This document shows, in pieces, positions 17,844 to 27,150 of a stretch of 64,000 nt of DNA. Each line of letters opens with the position of its first letter. Positions within the stretch are counted from its first letter, which is position 1. Below the pieces are notes generated by a model. It searched no databases, had not been told where the DNA came from, and saw only the letters and a program-made list of their open reading frames with translations. Origin of the DNA: UBA2588 sp002339805 (GTDB lineage: Bacteria > Chloroflexota > Dehalococcoidia > Lucifugimonadales > UBA3495); assembly GCA_045562555.1 (NCBI GenBank), contig JBJKVO010000001.1, positions 328,163 to 392,162 of the forward strand, in the 5' to 3' direction. Position numbers and translations under genes: made by a program.

Positions 17844-19541
17844 TCAATCAGCTGAAGTTGCACTAGTCAGAGGATCTTCTAGAGTATCAGGTAAAGATCC
17901 CCCCGGAGGAACCATGGGGAATACGTTTACAGATGGATCGATGACAAATTCAAGTAAATATGGCCCATTGTGTTCTTGAGCTTTTAGTAGAGCCGCAGCT
18001 ACATCTTCTTGTTCAGTAATCCTAACAGCAGGTATACCGTAAGATTCAGATAATTTCACATAGTCAGGACCTGGCATGGGGATTTGATTGAGGTGCCCAT
18101 CAAAATACATTTCTTGCCATTGTTTTACCATTCCAAGAACTCCATTATTCAACAGTACTATTTTTACTGGTAAGTTTTCATGAGCTAATACCATCAATTC
18201 TTGTAAAGTCATTTGGAAACCCCCATCACCAGCTATTGTCCATACGGTGGAGTCTGGGGCTGCTACTTGAGCCCCTAATGCTGCAGGCACCTCGAACCCC
18301 ATAGCTCCGAGCCCTCCTGATGAAATGAAAGTGTTAAATTTATCAAGGAATAAGAATTGAGCTGCCCACATTTGGTGTTGCCCTACTCCGGTTACCACAT
18401 TTGTATTCGGATTTTGTTGGATAATATCATTAAGATCTTTAAGTACATGCTGGGCAAGAAGTTTCTCGGTTTTTGGTATCGCTAATGAAGGGTGTTCTTC
18501 TTTAATTTTCAGTATTGACGATACCCAAGCGCTATGCTCTGCTTTCTCCAGTAAAGGTAATAATTCCGTCAGCACTGCTTTTGCATCTCCTGGCAGGCCT
18601 ACTTCAGTTGGAACATTTCTCCCTATTTGAGAAGATTCAATATCAATATGTATTATTCGCGCATGTGGGGCAAAAGCGGCAGTATTACCAGTTACTCGGT
18701 CATCGAACCGCATACCAACACCAAATATGACATCCGCCTGATCTGTAGCCATATTTGACCAGTACATACCATGCATTCCTAACATGCCTAATGACATGTC
18801 GTTGTTGCGAGGGAAATTGCTTAAACCTAACAGAGTATTTATTACTGGGATGCCGGTTTTTTCTGATAAATCCAGTAATTCTTGATCAGCTTTGGAAATC
18901 AGGACACCGTGACCAGCTATTATTACAGGACGCTCTGCTTGATTTAAGAGTCTCGCTGCATCAGGAAGCTTTGCTCTGGTTTCTTGAGATATTGTGGGAG
19001 TGGGAATAGGCTTTACTTCTGGGTAATTGAATTCCGCTAGTTCTAGCTGTACATCCCTGGGGATGTCGATTAATACAGGTCCGGGCCTCCCTTCTTGTGC
19101 CACTTGGAAGGCCTCATGGATTGTATCAGCCAGATCGTCAGTTGACATAACCAAAAAAGTTCTTTTAGTGCATGCTGCTGCGATCGAACAAATGTCACAT
19201 TCCTGAAATGCCTCTGATCCTAGGGCTGTCCTGGCAACTTGGCCAGTTATAGCAACCATTGGAACGGAATCTGCTTTAGCCCCCATGATTCCTGTAACTA
19301 GATTGGTTGCCCCAGGCCCTGATGTAGCAACACATACGCCTGGCTTTCCTGTTATCCTAGCGTATCCATCTGCGGCATGTGCTGCAGACTGTTCGTGCCT
19401 GACTAGTATGTGCTTTAGTTGGGGGTAACTCCAGAGTGCGTCATAAAATGGGAGGATTGCTCCACCTGGATGCCCAAATAAGACTTCAACCCCTTCTTTA
19501 AGTAGACTTTCGCAAACTATTTCCGCGCCTTTTAGTTTCAC
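17844..19541 (-). CDS. ilvB: Acetolactate synthase large subunit, orphan copy with Ile-type T-box
   Basis: This 565-residue ThDP enzyme has the catalytic Glu in VRHEQSAAHAADGYAR, the FAD-contacting GMRFDDRVTG and the ThDP/Mg motif GDGGFQMTLQEL. It makes acetolactate or acetohydroxybutyrate, the first step of Val/Leu and Ile synthesis. Residue 475 is Trp in MVKQWQ, the position (Trp464 of E. coli AHAS II) known to favour 2-ketobutyrate. The GTG at 19541 is chosen because GGAG lies 5 nt upstream and the protein then aligns with the copy at 36700. No small-subunit gene is adjacent; it may share the ilvN at 34503. A T-box leader precedes it. Confidence 0.9.
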   Translation of the reverse strand: MKLKGAEIVCESLLKEGVEVLFGHPGGAILPFYDALWSYPQLKHILVRHEQSAAHAADGYARITGKPGVCVATSGPGATNLVTGIMGAKADSVPMVAITGQVARTALGSEAFQECDICSIAAACTKRTFLVMSTDDLADTIHEAFQVAQEGRPGPVLIDIPRDVQLELAEFNYPEVKPIPTPTISQETRAKLPDAARLLNQAERPVIIAGHGVLISKADQELLDLSEKTGIPVINTLLGLSNFPRNNDMSLGMLGMHGMYWSNMATDQADVIFGVGMRFDDRVTGNTAAFAPHARIIHIDIESSQIGRNVPTEVGLPGDAKAVLTELLPLLEKAEHSAWVSSILKIKEEHPSLAIPKTEKLLAQHVLKDLNDIIQQNPNTNVVTGVGQHQMWAAQFLFLDKFNTFISSGGLGAMGFEVPAALGAQVAAPDSTVWTIAGDGGFQMTLQELMVLAHENLPVKIVLLNNGVLGMVKQWQEMYFDGHLNQIPMPGPDYVKLSESYGIPAVRITEQEDVAAALLKAQEHNGPYLLEFVIDPSVNVFPMVPPGGSLPDTLEDPLTSATSAD

Positions 19542-19571
19542 TTTTACTCCATTATATGGGGCTATTTGAAT

Positions 19572-19835
19572 AAAAAAATCCCGCCCCCTATACAAGGGAC
19601 GGGATTTTCCCGCGTTACCACCCTAATTGCTCAAGCCGTTGCTTGAGCCGCTCAATAACGACACTAACATGCCGCGTGATATTTACAGGTCACGAATTCT
19701 GTCCTAGCTTACTTGGCTTAGCTGTTCAGCAGGCCGCTCCAGAGGGATTTTCCTTTAACTTCTAGTGTCTGCTTTCACCGTACCAGACTCGCTTTACTGT
19801 TAGATTAAAGTACTCGTCTCTTTCAACGCGTTTAT
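19572..19835 (-). ncRNA. T-box riboswitch leader of the orphan ilvB, probable Ile specifier
   Basis: The minus strand carries the T-box AGGGTGGTAACGCGGG (19609-19624), followed by a GC-rich terminator (stem about 19577-19607, U-run 19572-19578). Stem I has the loop-E AGTA, helix CTTTAA/TTAAAG, a distal GGTG and GAA on the 3' side of the specifier loop. Counting back from the lower helix (AGAG/CTCT) gives ATC (Ile) at 19748-19746. Anchoring on GAA instead would give AAT (Asn). The UGGN base is U, which pairs with discriminator A, as in tRNA-Ile, whereas the tRNA-Asn at 52930 has G. Uncharged tRNA binding should prevent termination and turn on ilvB. Confidence 0.88.
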
Positions 19836-19838
19836 ACT

Positions 19839-19868
19839 ACGATATCATGCAAAATTCCGTAGTGTCAA
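19839..19868 (-). promoter_or_regulatory. Promoter of the Ile-type T-box / ilvB transcript
   Basis: Reading the minus strand, TTGACA (19868-19863) is followed after 18 bp by TATCGT (19844-19839). The -35 is perfect and the -10 is weak. The position is right for a transcript starting just before Stem I. Confidence 0.5.
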
Positions 19869-19946
19869 TAAAATCTAAGAGTTTATGTTTTGTTTGTATT
19901 TATAATGTAGAATAAATTTATTACTTTTAAAGCGAGTATCAACACT

Positions 19947-20486
19947 ATGACATCTTATCTTTCGAAAATACGTGGTATACCGGTTATAGGTGACGAAGTT
20001 ATTAAAATAATTGATAGCCGTACAGGTCTCGTAGATGAACCGAAATCTGAGTGCGATTTGCTGGTATGTACTGAATCAACACTTTTGATCTTCAGGAATG
20101 GCTCTCCTAAAACAGTTGAAATCTTGCAGAAAAGCAGTATAAACAAGATCGAATTAGTAGAGCATCGAAAAAATATACCGATCTTTACAATGCTGTCTTT
20201 TATGATCTGTTCGGTGATAGTGTATTTGGGTATATCTTATTGGTTAGTAGAGTCTATGGAACAACCTTTCCTTCCTGGAATGAATTTGGCATTATTCCCC
20301 TTTGCGTTACTTGTGGCTCTATCCATAGGCTTATGGTGGGTATGGAAGGCATACTCTTTCAAAGATAAGATGTTTATTCGACTGGCATCGGTAGGAGGGA
20401 GTACGTCACAATTTAATTGTTCCTATGATTGCCGTGGTGATTTATTAAGCAATATCATATATTTTCAATCCGGGGTTAATGTCTAG
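19947..20486 (+). CDS. Small two-TM membrane protein of unknown function
   Basis: The 179-residue protein has a soluble N-terminal ~85 residues with beta-strand character (LVCTESTLLIFRNGSPKTVE), resembling a PH-like domain of bacterial membrane proteins, then two hydrophobic helices (about residues 88-110 and 120-140) and a short C-terminal tail. It is not recognised further. A TATAAT at 19901-19906 lies upstream. The last 42 bp overlap the 3' end of the convergent tsaD, so its final ~14 residues are read from tsaD antisense. It may be real but is weakly supported. Confidence 0.5.
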   Translation: MTSYLSKIRGIPVIGDEVIKIIDSRTGLVDEPKSECDLLVCTESTLLIFRNGSPKTVEILQKSSINKIELVEHRKNIPIFTMLSFMICSVIVYLGISYWLVESMEQPFLPGMNLALFPFALLVALSIGLWWVWKAYSFKDKMFIRLASVGGSTSQFNCSYDCRGDLLSNIIYFQSGVNV

Positions 20487-21494
20487 CTTCAGGTCCCATG
20501 GTTCTTGTCTCAATTGTTGGTAGTATGCAGCAGCAGCTATCATAGCTCCATTGTCTGTACAAAGTCTTGGTACGGGGATAAAGGTAGGTATGATGCTGAG
20601 CTGGTTAATACGCTCCCTCAACGGGAGATTAGCGGCAACACCTCCGCCTATGATAATTCCTTTGGCTCCATGATCTGCAGCCGCTTTCATTACTTTACTG
20701 GACAATACATCAACCACAGATTCTTGAAATGCCGCGGAAATTTCGATGATCAAATTATTACGGTTTTCAGAACTTAATTTGGATGTGTCCTCTGGATAGA
20801 CATTTTTTTCGATGGCAAGTTTGAGCACAGCGGTCTTGAGACCACTAAAGCTAAAATTGGAAGTTCCCGGCAACCAGGCTCTTGGCAAATGGAAGTCGCT
20901 ATGGTGTACACCTGCGGTTTTTTGAATTTCAGGTCCTCCAGGGAATCCTAAACCTAGGATTCTTGCAGCTTTATCAAAACATTCGCCAGCTGCATCATCG
21001 AGTGTATGTCCGAGCAGTTCATAGTCGCCATGGCCGCTCATTAATACAAGGTCGGTGTGTCCTCCTGAGGCTATTAAAGACACTATAGGAAAGCCTACTT
21101 GTTGATCAGGTCCATGTACCTGGTCTAACCAGGCGGAATATACATGGCCTTCTAAATGATTCACTCCAAAAAACGGTTTATTCAGACACATGGATAATGC
21201 TTTACCCGTATTTAATCCTGTAATTAAAGATCCTGCTAATCCTGGTCCATAAGTGGCGGAAATTATATCGACATCCGTTATATCTAGTTCGGCTTCTTTG
21301 AGGCTCATGTCAATCACAGGCATAATATCTCTGATATGCTGGCGAGAAGCCAATTCCGGCACAATGCCTCCATGTTGACTGTGAATATCAGTTTGTGAGG
21401 CAATTACATTTGATCTAATCAGATGTCCGTCTTCTACTATCGATACTCCTGTATCGTCACAAGAAGTTTCTATTCCTAATATTACTGTGCTCAA
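20445..21494 (-). CDS. tsaD: tRNA N6-adenosine threonylcarbamoyltransferase TsaD
   Basis: The 349-residue Kae1/TsaD protein has the N-terminal GIETSCDDTGVSIV, the metal-binding NHLEGHVYSAW (HxxxH), the SGGHTDLV loop, DDAAGECFDKAAR and a C-terminal GGGVAANLPLRE with DNGAMIA. It transfers the threonylcarbamoyl group to A37 of ANN-decoding tRNAs, with TsaB, TsaE and TsaC encoded elsewhere. MtaB at 9099 would further modify the product. It is divergent from the CorC-like gene with about 110 bp between and overlaps the convergent small membrane protein by 42 bp. Confidence 0.95.
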   Translation of the reverse strand: MSTVILGIETSCDDTGVSIVEDGHLIRSNVIASQTDIHSQHGGIVPELASRQHIRDIMPVIDMSLKEAELDITDVDIISATYGPGLAGSLITGLNTGKALSMCLNKPFFGVNHLEGHVYSAWLDQVHGPDQQVGFPIVSLIASGGHTDLVLMSGHGDYELLGHTLDDAAGECFDKAARILGLGFPGGPEIQKTAGVHHSDFHLPRAWLPGTSNFSFSGLKTAVLKLAIEKNVYPEDTSKLSSENRNNLIIEISAAFQESVVDVLSSKVMKAAADHGAKGIIIGGGVAANLPLRERINQLSIIPTFIPVPRLCTDNGAMIAAAAYYQQLRQEPWDLKLDINPGLKIYDIA

Positions 21495-21603
21495 TCTGTT
21501 GACTCTGCCAAATATAAATATGTTACCTGAAAGGTATTATAGCTAGGCTGAAATTATATATGATATATTTATTCCAGTCATTCATAAAAGGTGAATTATT
21601 ATA

Positions 21604-22917
21604 GTGTTATTTGTAATCATGAACGCTTCTGGCGCGTCTGTGGATGTAGGCTCATCGAATTTGGTTTTGCAGATCGTACTGATACTGCTTAGTATCGGAA
21701 TGGTGGCGATTTTTACCAGCGCTGAAGCTGCTATGATGTCGGTGAATAAATTTAGGACTAGGTACCTAGAAGAACAGGGCAACAAATCCGCTCGGATTCT
21801 CAACAAACTGATGTCCAAACATGAAAAGTTTTTCTCAACTATATTACTTACCGAGAATACTTTTATTATATTCGCTTCATCTGCAGGTACAGCTCTGGCT
21901 ATCAAAATATTAGGCGGTAGTGGATTAGCAATTATTATAGCTCCTTCTATTATGACAGTCCTGGTAGTTATATTCGGTGAAATAACTCCTAAAACATTTG
22001 GTGCAATTTTTGCTGAAAAATGGTCATTGTTTATTGGCAGGCCTATATCTGTCGTGATGTTCTTAGAGACACCGTTGATTTTCTTGTTTTCACTGGTGCC
22101 GAGGTTGCTTAAGAAAATCTTTAAGGTGAATGATACTCAAGGACATTCAGTGTCTGAGGGTGAACTCAGAATGATGATAGGAATAGGAGAAGCAGAAGGA
22201 TCAGTGGACGCATCTGAAGCAGACATGCTGGAAAATATATTTCGGTTTGGAGATAGTCACATGACAGCTATCATGACTCCTAGGCCTGAAATTATTTGGC
22301 TCGAACGAGGTACTACTTACCAAGAATTCTTGGAAGTTTATAGGTTGCATAGTCATTCCAGGTTTCCGGTTTATGGAGAATCGATAGAAGATGTGATTGG
22401 CGTGTTAAGTGTCAAAGATATAGTTCTGAAAGCCACTCAATCAATAGTGCAACTTGATCAGGATATTACTACCGATCTAAGGACTGCATTTTTTGTTCCT
22501 GAAACTAAGACAGTTAGCGAGACATTTACTGAAATGAGAGTTAATGGACATTCGATCGCCTTAACAGTTGACGAATTTGGGGGTATTGCAGGGATTGCTA
22601 CGTTAAAGCAACTTGTTGGAATAATTGTTGGAGAAGTGACCGAAGAAGAAGGAGAACCGGAAGATGTATTGCCTTTGAGTGAGTCCAATTATCTGATTGA
22701 TGCAGGTAAGACAATAGTCGAAACTAATGAAGAATTAGGCATAGACCTTCCAGAAGGGGAATATCAAACCGTAGCGGGATTGATACTTAAAGCGCTGGGC
22801 AAAATACCAAATGTTGAAGAAATTGTGGATATAGATAATGTGCGTTTAACGGTAAAATCTATGGTTGGCGTTCGATTGGATAAAGTGCAGGTCAGGATCT
22901 TGCCGAGAGTGGAATGA
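21604..22917 (+). CDS. CNNM/CorC-HlyC-family membrane protein with CBS pair
   Basis: The ~437-residue protein has an N-terminal CNNM (DUF21) transmembrane domain (about residues 10-190, with GEITPKTFG), a CBS-domain pair (about 205-335, with SHMTAIMTPRPEIIWL and FPVYGESIEDVIGV), and a C-terminal CorC_HlyC domain (about 350-430). Members of this family move or regulate Mg2+/Co2+ or are linked to membrane stress; export of divalent cations is plausible. GTG at 21604 has an AAAGGTG site at moderate spacing; ATG at 21619 is the alternative. The stop overlaps the start of the phosphatase gene by 4 bp. Confidence 0.85.
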   Translation: MLFVIMNASGASVDVGSSNLVLQIVLILLSIGMVAIFTSAEAAMMSVNKFRTRYLEEQGNKSARILNKLMSKHEKFFSTILLTENTFIIFASSAGTALAIKILGGSGLAIIIAPSIMTVLVVIFGEITPKTFGAIFAEKWSLFIGRPISVVMFLETPLIFLFSLVPRLLKKIFKVNDTQGHSVSEGELRMMIGIGEAEGSVDASEADMLENIFRFGDSHMTAIMTPRPEIIWLERGTTYQEFLEVYRLHSHSRFPVYGESIEDVIGVLSVKDIVLKATQSIVQLDQDITTDLRTAFFVPETKTVSETFTEMRVNGHSIALTVDEFGGIAGIATLKQLVGIIVGEVTEEEGEPEDVLPLSESNYLIDAGKTIVETNEELGIDLPEGEYQTVAGLILKALGKIPNVEEIVDIDNVRLTVKSMVGVRLDKVQVRILPRVE

Positions 22918-23537
22918 TTATCCACCTAGTACGTCATGGCCAAACCATTTGGAATAAAGATAGAATATTCCAAGGCCAATCCGATGTGGATCTAACTGAT
23001 TTAGGGAGAACTCAATCTAGATTAGTTGCAGCTAAAATATTGGAATGTGGTCCTTCAGCTGTTTATACCAGTCCTTTATCAAGAACTCGGCACATTGCTG
23101 ATGTGATAGCTAATGGAATCAATAAAACAAGTATAGAAGTTCAAGAATTGTTGGAACTGGACTTAGGTATGCTTGAAGGTAAAACAGGCGAAGATCTCAG
23201 GGAACATTGGCCTGAGATTATTGAACAATGGCGTCAGTTTCCGTCTAGAGTTACTATGCCTTCAGGGGAATCATTTTTAGAATTGCACTCTAGAGTTACT
23301 AAAAGTTTATATGATTTGGTTGATTCAAACACTGAAAGTCCAATTGTAATCGTGAGTCATAACTTTGTAATTAAGATTCTAATATGTGAGATATTAGGGT
23401 TAACTGTTGATTCTTTGCACAAAGTTAATATAGATTTGGCCTCTGTAAGTACGATCGAGATTGATCATGACAGTAGTAGTTTGTTGATGATGAACGGTAC
23501 ATCTCATCTTGATCATTGTTTGGAAGTACAGACATAA
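22914..23537 (+). CDS. Histidine phosphatase (phosphoglycerate mutase-like)
   Basis: The 207-residue protein has the phosphohistidine motif LVRHGQTIWN at the N-terminus, the GQSDVDLTDLGRTQ segment and the second catalytic His in VIVSHNFVIK. It belongs to the cobC/GpmB-like branch, so it is probably a phosphatase rather than the glycolytic mutase. The start overlaps the CorC-like stop by 4 bp, and tilS begins inside its last 22 bp; the three genes look like one operon. Substrate unknown. Confidence 0.85.
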   Translation: MIIHLVRHGQTIWNKDRIFQGQSDVDLTDLGRTQSRLVAAKILECGPSAVYTSPLSRTRHIADVIANGINKTSIEVQELLELDLGMLEGKTGEDLREHWPEIIEQWRQFPSRVTMPSGESFLELHSRVTKSLYDLVDSNTESPIVIVSHNFVIKILICEILGLTVDSLHKVNIDLASVSTIEIDHDSSSLLMMNGTSHLDHCLEVQT

Positions 23538-24997
23538 AGACATTTACTGAAATACAAGACATAACTATCAAGACATTGTTTGATACAGGCATTGTTAAGG
23601 ACGACACTCCTTTAGTAGTAGCGTGTTCTGGAGGCCCTGATTCCACTGCACTGTTACACGTCCTCTTTAATAGTTCTGAAATTATTTTGGAAAATGTTTT
23701 GGTAGCTCATCTTAACCATGATTTCCGCGGCCAAGAAGCTGAGGATGATGCCGAATTTGTTAAAAATATGGCTGCTAATTGGAATTTGTCTTACAGGATA
23801 GGCAGAGCTGATCCGTTGACCTACCAAAATGAACAGGGAATTTCATCCTTTGAACAGGCAGCACGAGAACTCAGGTACACATTTTTGCGTGATGTAGCCC
23901 GAGATGTAGGAGCTCCCGCTGTTCTGTTAGGACATACTTTGGATGACCTAGCTGAGACTGTATTAGGTCACATTATTAGAGGTACGGGGCTACAAGGCTT
24001 AGTGGGAATGGAAGTATGCAACAACTGGCCATTTCCATATGATGAAGACGAAATAATGATAATTAGACCGATGTTGGACATCGCCAAATCAGAGACAGAA
24101 TCATACTGCTCACAACTGGACGTAACATTCAGGAGGGATAGTGGTAATTATTCTCACAGGTTTACTCGAAATCGGATCAGGCACTCATTATTACCCGAAT
24201 TGGCTATCGGTTACAATCCAGGGATTAAAGATGCGTTAGTTAGATTATCTAGGATAGCCTCAGAAAATTTGGAATTTATAGGAAGTAGACTTGAGGAATA
24301 TTGGAAAGAATTATGTGTTCCAGACACCAATTTAAACTGCGTCACAATTAATTTGGTAGGTTTTGTTAAAGCTCCGATTAACATACAAAAATTATTGCTC
24401 AGAAAGGCTTATGAAGAAATCATTGGTAATACAACTAGATTGCAAGAAAACCATATAGATCACGTAGTAAATCAACTGAACGCTGACTCACATACTTCAA
24501 GCCAGTACAAAATTGCTGATTGGCCAAATAACATTAAAATTTTATATCGCGGTGAAAATTTGGTTTTATCTAAAGGAGAACTTTCCAATCAAATTGCTGA
24601 GGAAATATTGGTAGATATCTCAGAATTGCCGGAAGCTTGTGATTTTATATACAGAAATATCAAGTTTACGTTTGAATTGATGGAGGGTGGTGTTGAAGAT
24701 GTTGACTTTAATAACCCTAATGTTTTGTATTTGGATACCGTAAATATGCCCAAAACTTTGCTAATACGACCTATGAATACTGGAGATATATTTCACCCTT
24801 ATGGATTTGGACATGAACTACTTTTGTCAGACTTCTTTTCAAAAGGGCAAGTGAATCGAATAGAAAGGCAAGTCATGCCAATTCTTACCGATAGTGTTGG
24901 AACCGTATGGGCCGTGGGCTCGAGAATAAGTGAGTTGGGTAAAGTGGGAATAGAAACTAAGAAGGTTTTGAGAATAACCAGATCAGATCTAAGTTAG
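23516..24997 (+). CDS. tilS: tRNA(Ile)-lysidine synthase
   Basis: The 493-residue protein has the PP-loop SGGPDSTALLHVLF near residue 40, the AHLNHDFRG block, LGHTLDDLAETVL, and a C-terminal TilS domain with LLIRPMNTGDIFHPYGFG. It converts C34 of the tRNA-Ile reading AUA to lysidine using ATP and lysine. The start is taken as TTG at 23516, which overlaps the phosphatase gene by 22 bp; no ATG lies upstream of the PP-loop in this frame, so the exact start is uncertain. Its stop overlaps the convergent lipoprotein gene by 4 bp. Confidence 0.92.
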   Translation: MFGSTDIKTFTEIQDITIKTLFDTGIVKDDTPLVVACSGGPDSTALLHVLFNSSEIILENVLVAHLNHDFRGQEAEDDAEFVKNMAANWNLSYRIGRADPLTYQNEQGISSFEQAARELRYTFLRDVARDVGAPAVLLGHTLDDLAETVLGHIIRGTGLQGLVGMEVCNNWPFPYDEDEIMIIRPMLDIAKSETESYCSQLDVTFRRDSGNYSHRFTRNRIRHSLLPELAIGYNPGIKDALVRLSRIASENLEFIGSRLEEYWKELCVPDTNLNCVTINLVGFVKAPINIQKLLLRKAYEEIIGNTTRLQENHIDHVVNQLNADSHTSSQYKIADWPNNIKILYRGENLVLSKGELSNQIAEEILVDISELPEACDFIYRNIKFTFELMEGGVEDVDFNNPNVLYLDTVNMPKTLLIRPMNTGDIFHPYGFGHELLLSDFFSKGQVNRIERQVMPILTDSVGTVWAVGSRISELGKVGIETKKVLRITRSDLS

Positions 24998-26304
24998 GGG
25001 ATATATGCTTCTGCCTTGAGATGGAAGCCGTCTTTTGTATGTTCTATGAGATGCCATGACTGTTTTACGTGTTGAATTTCAGGGCTGTTCCGATCGTATA
25101 CTAGTTCTCTAGCGCAGTTATGGAATAAAGATCCATCCATTATTTCCGATTCGGTTAGCATGCCTTTTTCAATAAGCAATCTAAGTGCGATCGCTCCCGT
25201 TTTATCTACAGGTCCTCCGTCTATTTCCGTGACATTTTCCATGTTATGGACTTCCCACGCTATCTCTAGCATACGATCCCATGCACTACGAAAAGGGTAG
25301 TCCGACCCTTGAATTTCTGCAACCACTGTTTGTGAGAAGTAATTGGCTGCTCCCTCTACAAACCATAAAGTATTAGATCCTGGTTGGCGCGTTTTCCTTT
25401 CACATTGTCCTGGCATTGCTAAATCCTGTTGGAATGCGTGGTAAAACTCATGAATCAAGAAATCCTGAAAATTAAATAAAGGTTCATGCTCTCTCATGTT
25501 TTCTGTGATTCCCATTGCGATGATTCGGGTTTCTTCGCATAAAGCTGCTTGAGTGGACGCATCCGCGCCTTGTTCGAACCAAGCTCTGAATCGGTCGAGT
25601 TCATCCTTTAGATGTTCATTCTCTTCTCTATGTCCCATGCATTCATCATCTCTAAGCCACGATTCAATGTCATCCATCAAAATGTCTATTTCAGAGTTCT
25701 TGAGCATTACTTCATGCTTTATGAATGGCATTCCTTCTATTTCCTGCTCTGGTCGGATCATGTCACCTACTGGATAGATCCATGCCAAAATATTGGACTT
25801 ACGAGATGCCATTTTAGATTCAGCGTAAGAAACCCATTCATGGATATCTTCGGTAGAGTAAGAAGAGTGATTTAGAATGGTGATTTCTCCAGATGGTTTC
25901 GAATAGGATTCTAGATTACTCTGATATTTTTCGTCAGGTTGTAGGCTTTGATCGTATGAAGGATTATTTTTATCGGTACTAGTGTTCAGAGTTTGATCGG
26001 CTGATGGATTATGGTTATCTGTACTAGTGTGCAGCCTTTGATCGTCTGATAGATTATTATTATCAGCCTGTAGTCGGTTTCGGTTTTGTATTTGTTGACT
26101 AGCTTTCACTTGATTTTCGAGTAATTCAATTCTTTCAAGTAAGTCTGATGAGGTGTCCGATACTAAAGGTTTCTCAATTGTTGGAATGGAGTTAAGTGGT
26201 TTTATAGTTTCTTGTTCAGGGTCTGCTGGTCCGCTGCAAGCTAGAGGTGCAATGATGCTAAATACGAGGAGGAATAGGATGGAAATTTGTTTTATGTTGA
26301 TCAT
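24994..26304 (-). CDS. Lipoprotein with zincin-type HExxH site
   Basis: The 436-residue protein has a lipoprotein signal with lipobox (APLAC, Cys23) and a low-complexity Asn/Asp/Ser/Gln linker at about residues 78-125. This is followed by a C-terminal domain with HEFYH at residue 285 and a downstream EGAANYF. HExxH followed by EGxA is the layout of gluzincin-type metallopeptidases. It is probably anchored outside the membrane. The same plan (lipobox, coiled linker, HExxH, EEGSAEF) recurs in the gene at 53020; the two form a paralogous pair of unknown substrate. It is convergent with tilS. Confidence 0.7.
   Translation of the reverse strand: MINIKQISILFLLVFSIIAPLACSGPADPEQETIKPLNSIPTIEKPLVSDTSSDLLERIELLENQVKASQQIQNRNRLQADNNNLSDDQRLHTSTDNHNPSADQTLNTSTDKNNPSYDQSLQPDEKYQSNLESYSKPSGEITILNHSSYSTEDIHEWVSYAESKMASRKSNILAWIYPVGDMIRPEQEIEGMPFIKHEVMLKNSEIDILMDDIESWLRDDECMGHREENEHLKDELDRFRAWFEQGADASTQAALCEETRIIAMGITENMREHEPLFNFQDFLIHEFYHAFQQDLAMPGQCERKTRQPGSNTLWFVEGAANYFSQTVVAEIQGSDYPFRSAWDRMLEIAWEVHNMENVTEIDGGPVDKTGAIALRLLIEKGMLTESEIMDGSLFHNCARELVYDRNSPEIQHVKQSWHLIEHTKDGFHLKAEAYIP
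25937..26071 (-). repeat. Three 45-bp tandem repeats inside the lipoprotein gene
   Basis: Three diverged 45-bp units (25937-25981, 25982-26026, 26027-26071) encode 15-residue repeats of the form DNxNPSxDQxLxTST in the linker between lipid anchor and catalytic domain. They probably act as a flexible stalk and may vary in number. Confidence 0.8.
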
Positions 26305-26327
26305 TGGTACGCTTACACGCTAGAGTA

Positions 26328-27131
26328 TTAGACCCTCCCAAACTCCTTGAGGCTTTCTTCCAATTGGCTGCAGATAGTTTTATATTCTGCTGCTACATCA
26401 GTATCTAAAAGACAAGTAGGTTTTGAGTTGTCTCTGTAGCTGGATCGGAGTGCTAAAGAGCCTAAGAAGGGAGCATTTACGTCTTCAGCGAGCTGTTTAG
26501 ATGTTCCCTCTCCAAATATTTCTCCTGTGTAATTTTCCACTATTCCTAAAACATTTAGGTTTAATTTACGGATCATGTTAATACATCGTTTTGCGTCTAA
26601 GTTTGCCAATTCTTGGGGTGTGCTTACAACAACAAATCCATCCATTGGTAATGTTTGCATAACTGTGAGAGGAGAGTCTGAAGTTCCTGGCGGCATATCA
26701 ACTATAAGATAATCAAGTGTTCCCCATTCAGTATTTTGAATGAATTGGTTGATTGCATTGTGAATCATAGGTCCACGCCATATGATGGCTTCATCTTCAT
26801 TCTCTTGGAATAGAGACATCGATATTACCTTCACGCCAAACTCGGATGATGGGATAATGACTCCATTCTCATAGTCAGGTTTTTCTTTAACAGCAAGAAC
26901 TTTCGTGACATTAGGGCAGTCTATGTCAACGTCCAGAATCCCAACGCTAGCTCCAGCGTTAGCTAAAGAAACTGCTAAATTTACACTTACTGTGGTTTTC
27001 CCGACCCCGCCTTTACCACTGTAAACTCCGATTTTATGCTTTACGTTGGTAAGCCTGTCGGATATTTGTTTCCTTTGAGCCCATTGCTGCTTGAGTTGAT
27101 CCAGACGAGCATTTTGATTTCTGTTAACCAT
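26328..27131 (-). CDS. Mrp/NBP35-type P-loop ATPase lacking the CPxC motif
   Basis: The 267-residue protein has the deviant Walker A GKGGVGKTT, DVDIDCPN, and VDMPPGTSDSPLTVMQ of Mrp/ApbC Fe-S carrier ATPases. The C-terminal region that normally carries CPxC (after GIVENMS, before IFG) reads GIVENYTGEIFGEGTSKQL, so both cysteines are gone. Mrp proteins bind a bridging 4Fe-4S cluster at those cysteines in a dimer, so this one either uses other ligands or does not carry a cluster. The DUF59 protein lies 19 bp upstream on the same strand, the usual partner. Confidence 0.85.
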   Translation of the reverse strand: MVNRNQNARLDQLKQQWAQRKQISDRLTNVKHKIGVYSGKGGVGKTTVSVNLAVSLANAGASVGILDVDIDCPNVTKVLAVKEKPDYENGVIIPSSEFGVKVISMSLFQENEDEAIIWRGPMIHNAINQFIQNTEWGTLDYLIVDMPPGTSDSPLTVMQTLPMDGFVVVSTPQELANLDAKRCINMIRKLNLNVLGIVENYTGEIFGEGTSKQLAEDVNAPFLGSLALRSSYRDNSKPTCLLDTDVAAEYKTICSQLEESLKEFGRV

Positions 27132-27150
27132 CTTACCTCAGTGTGTATGC

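Noticed and set aside
19746..19750. Asn (AAT) specifier for the first T-box
   Set aside because: Anchoring on GAA gives AAT, but the UGGN base is U, which fits A73 rather than the G73 of the tRNA-Asn seen at 52930, and the gene is Ile/Val/Leu-related. Kept only as a minor alternative.
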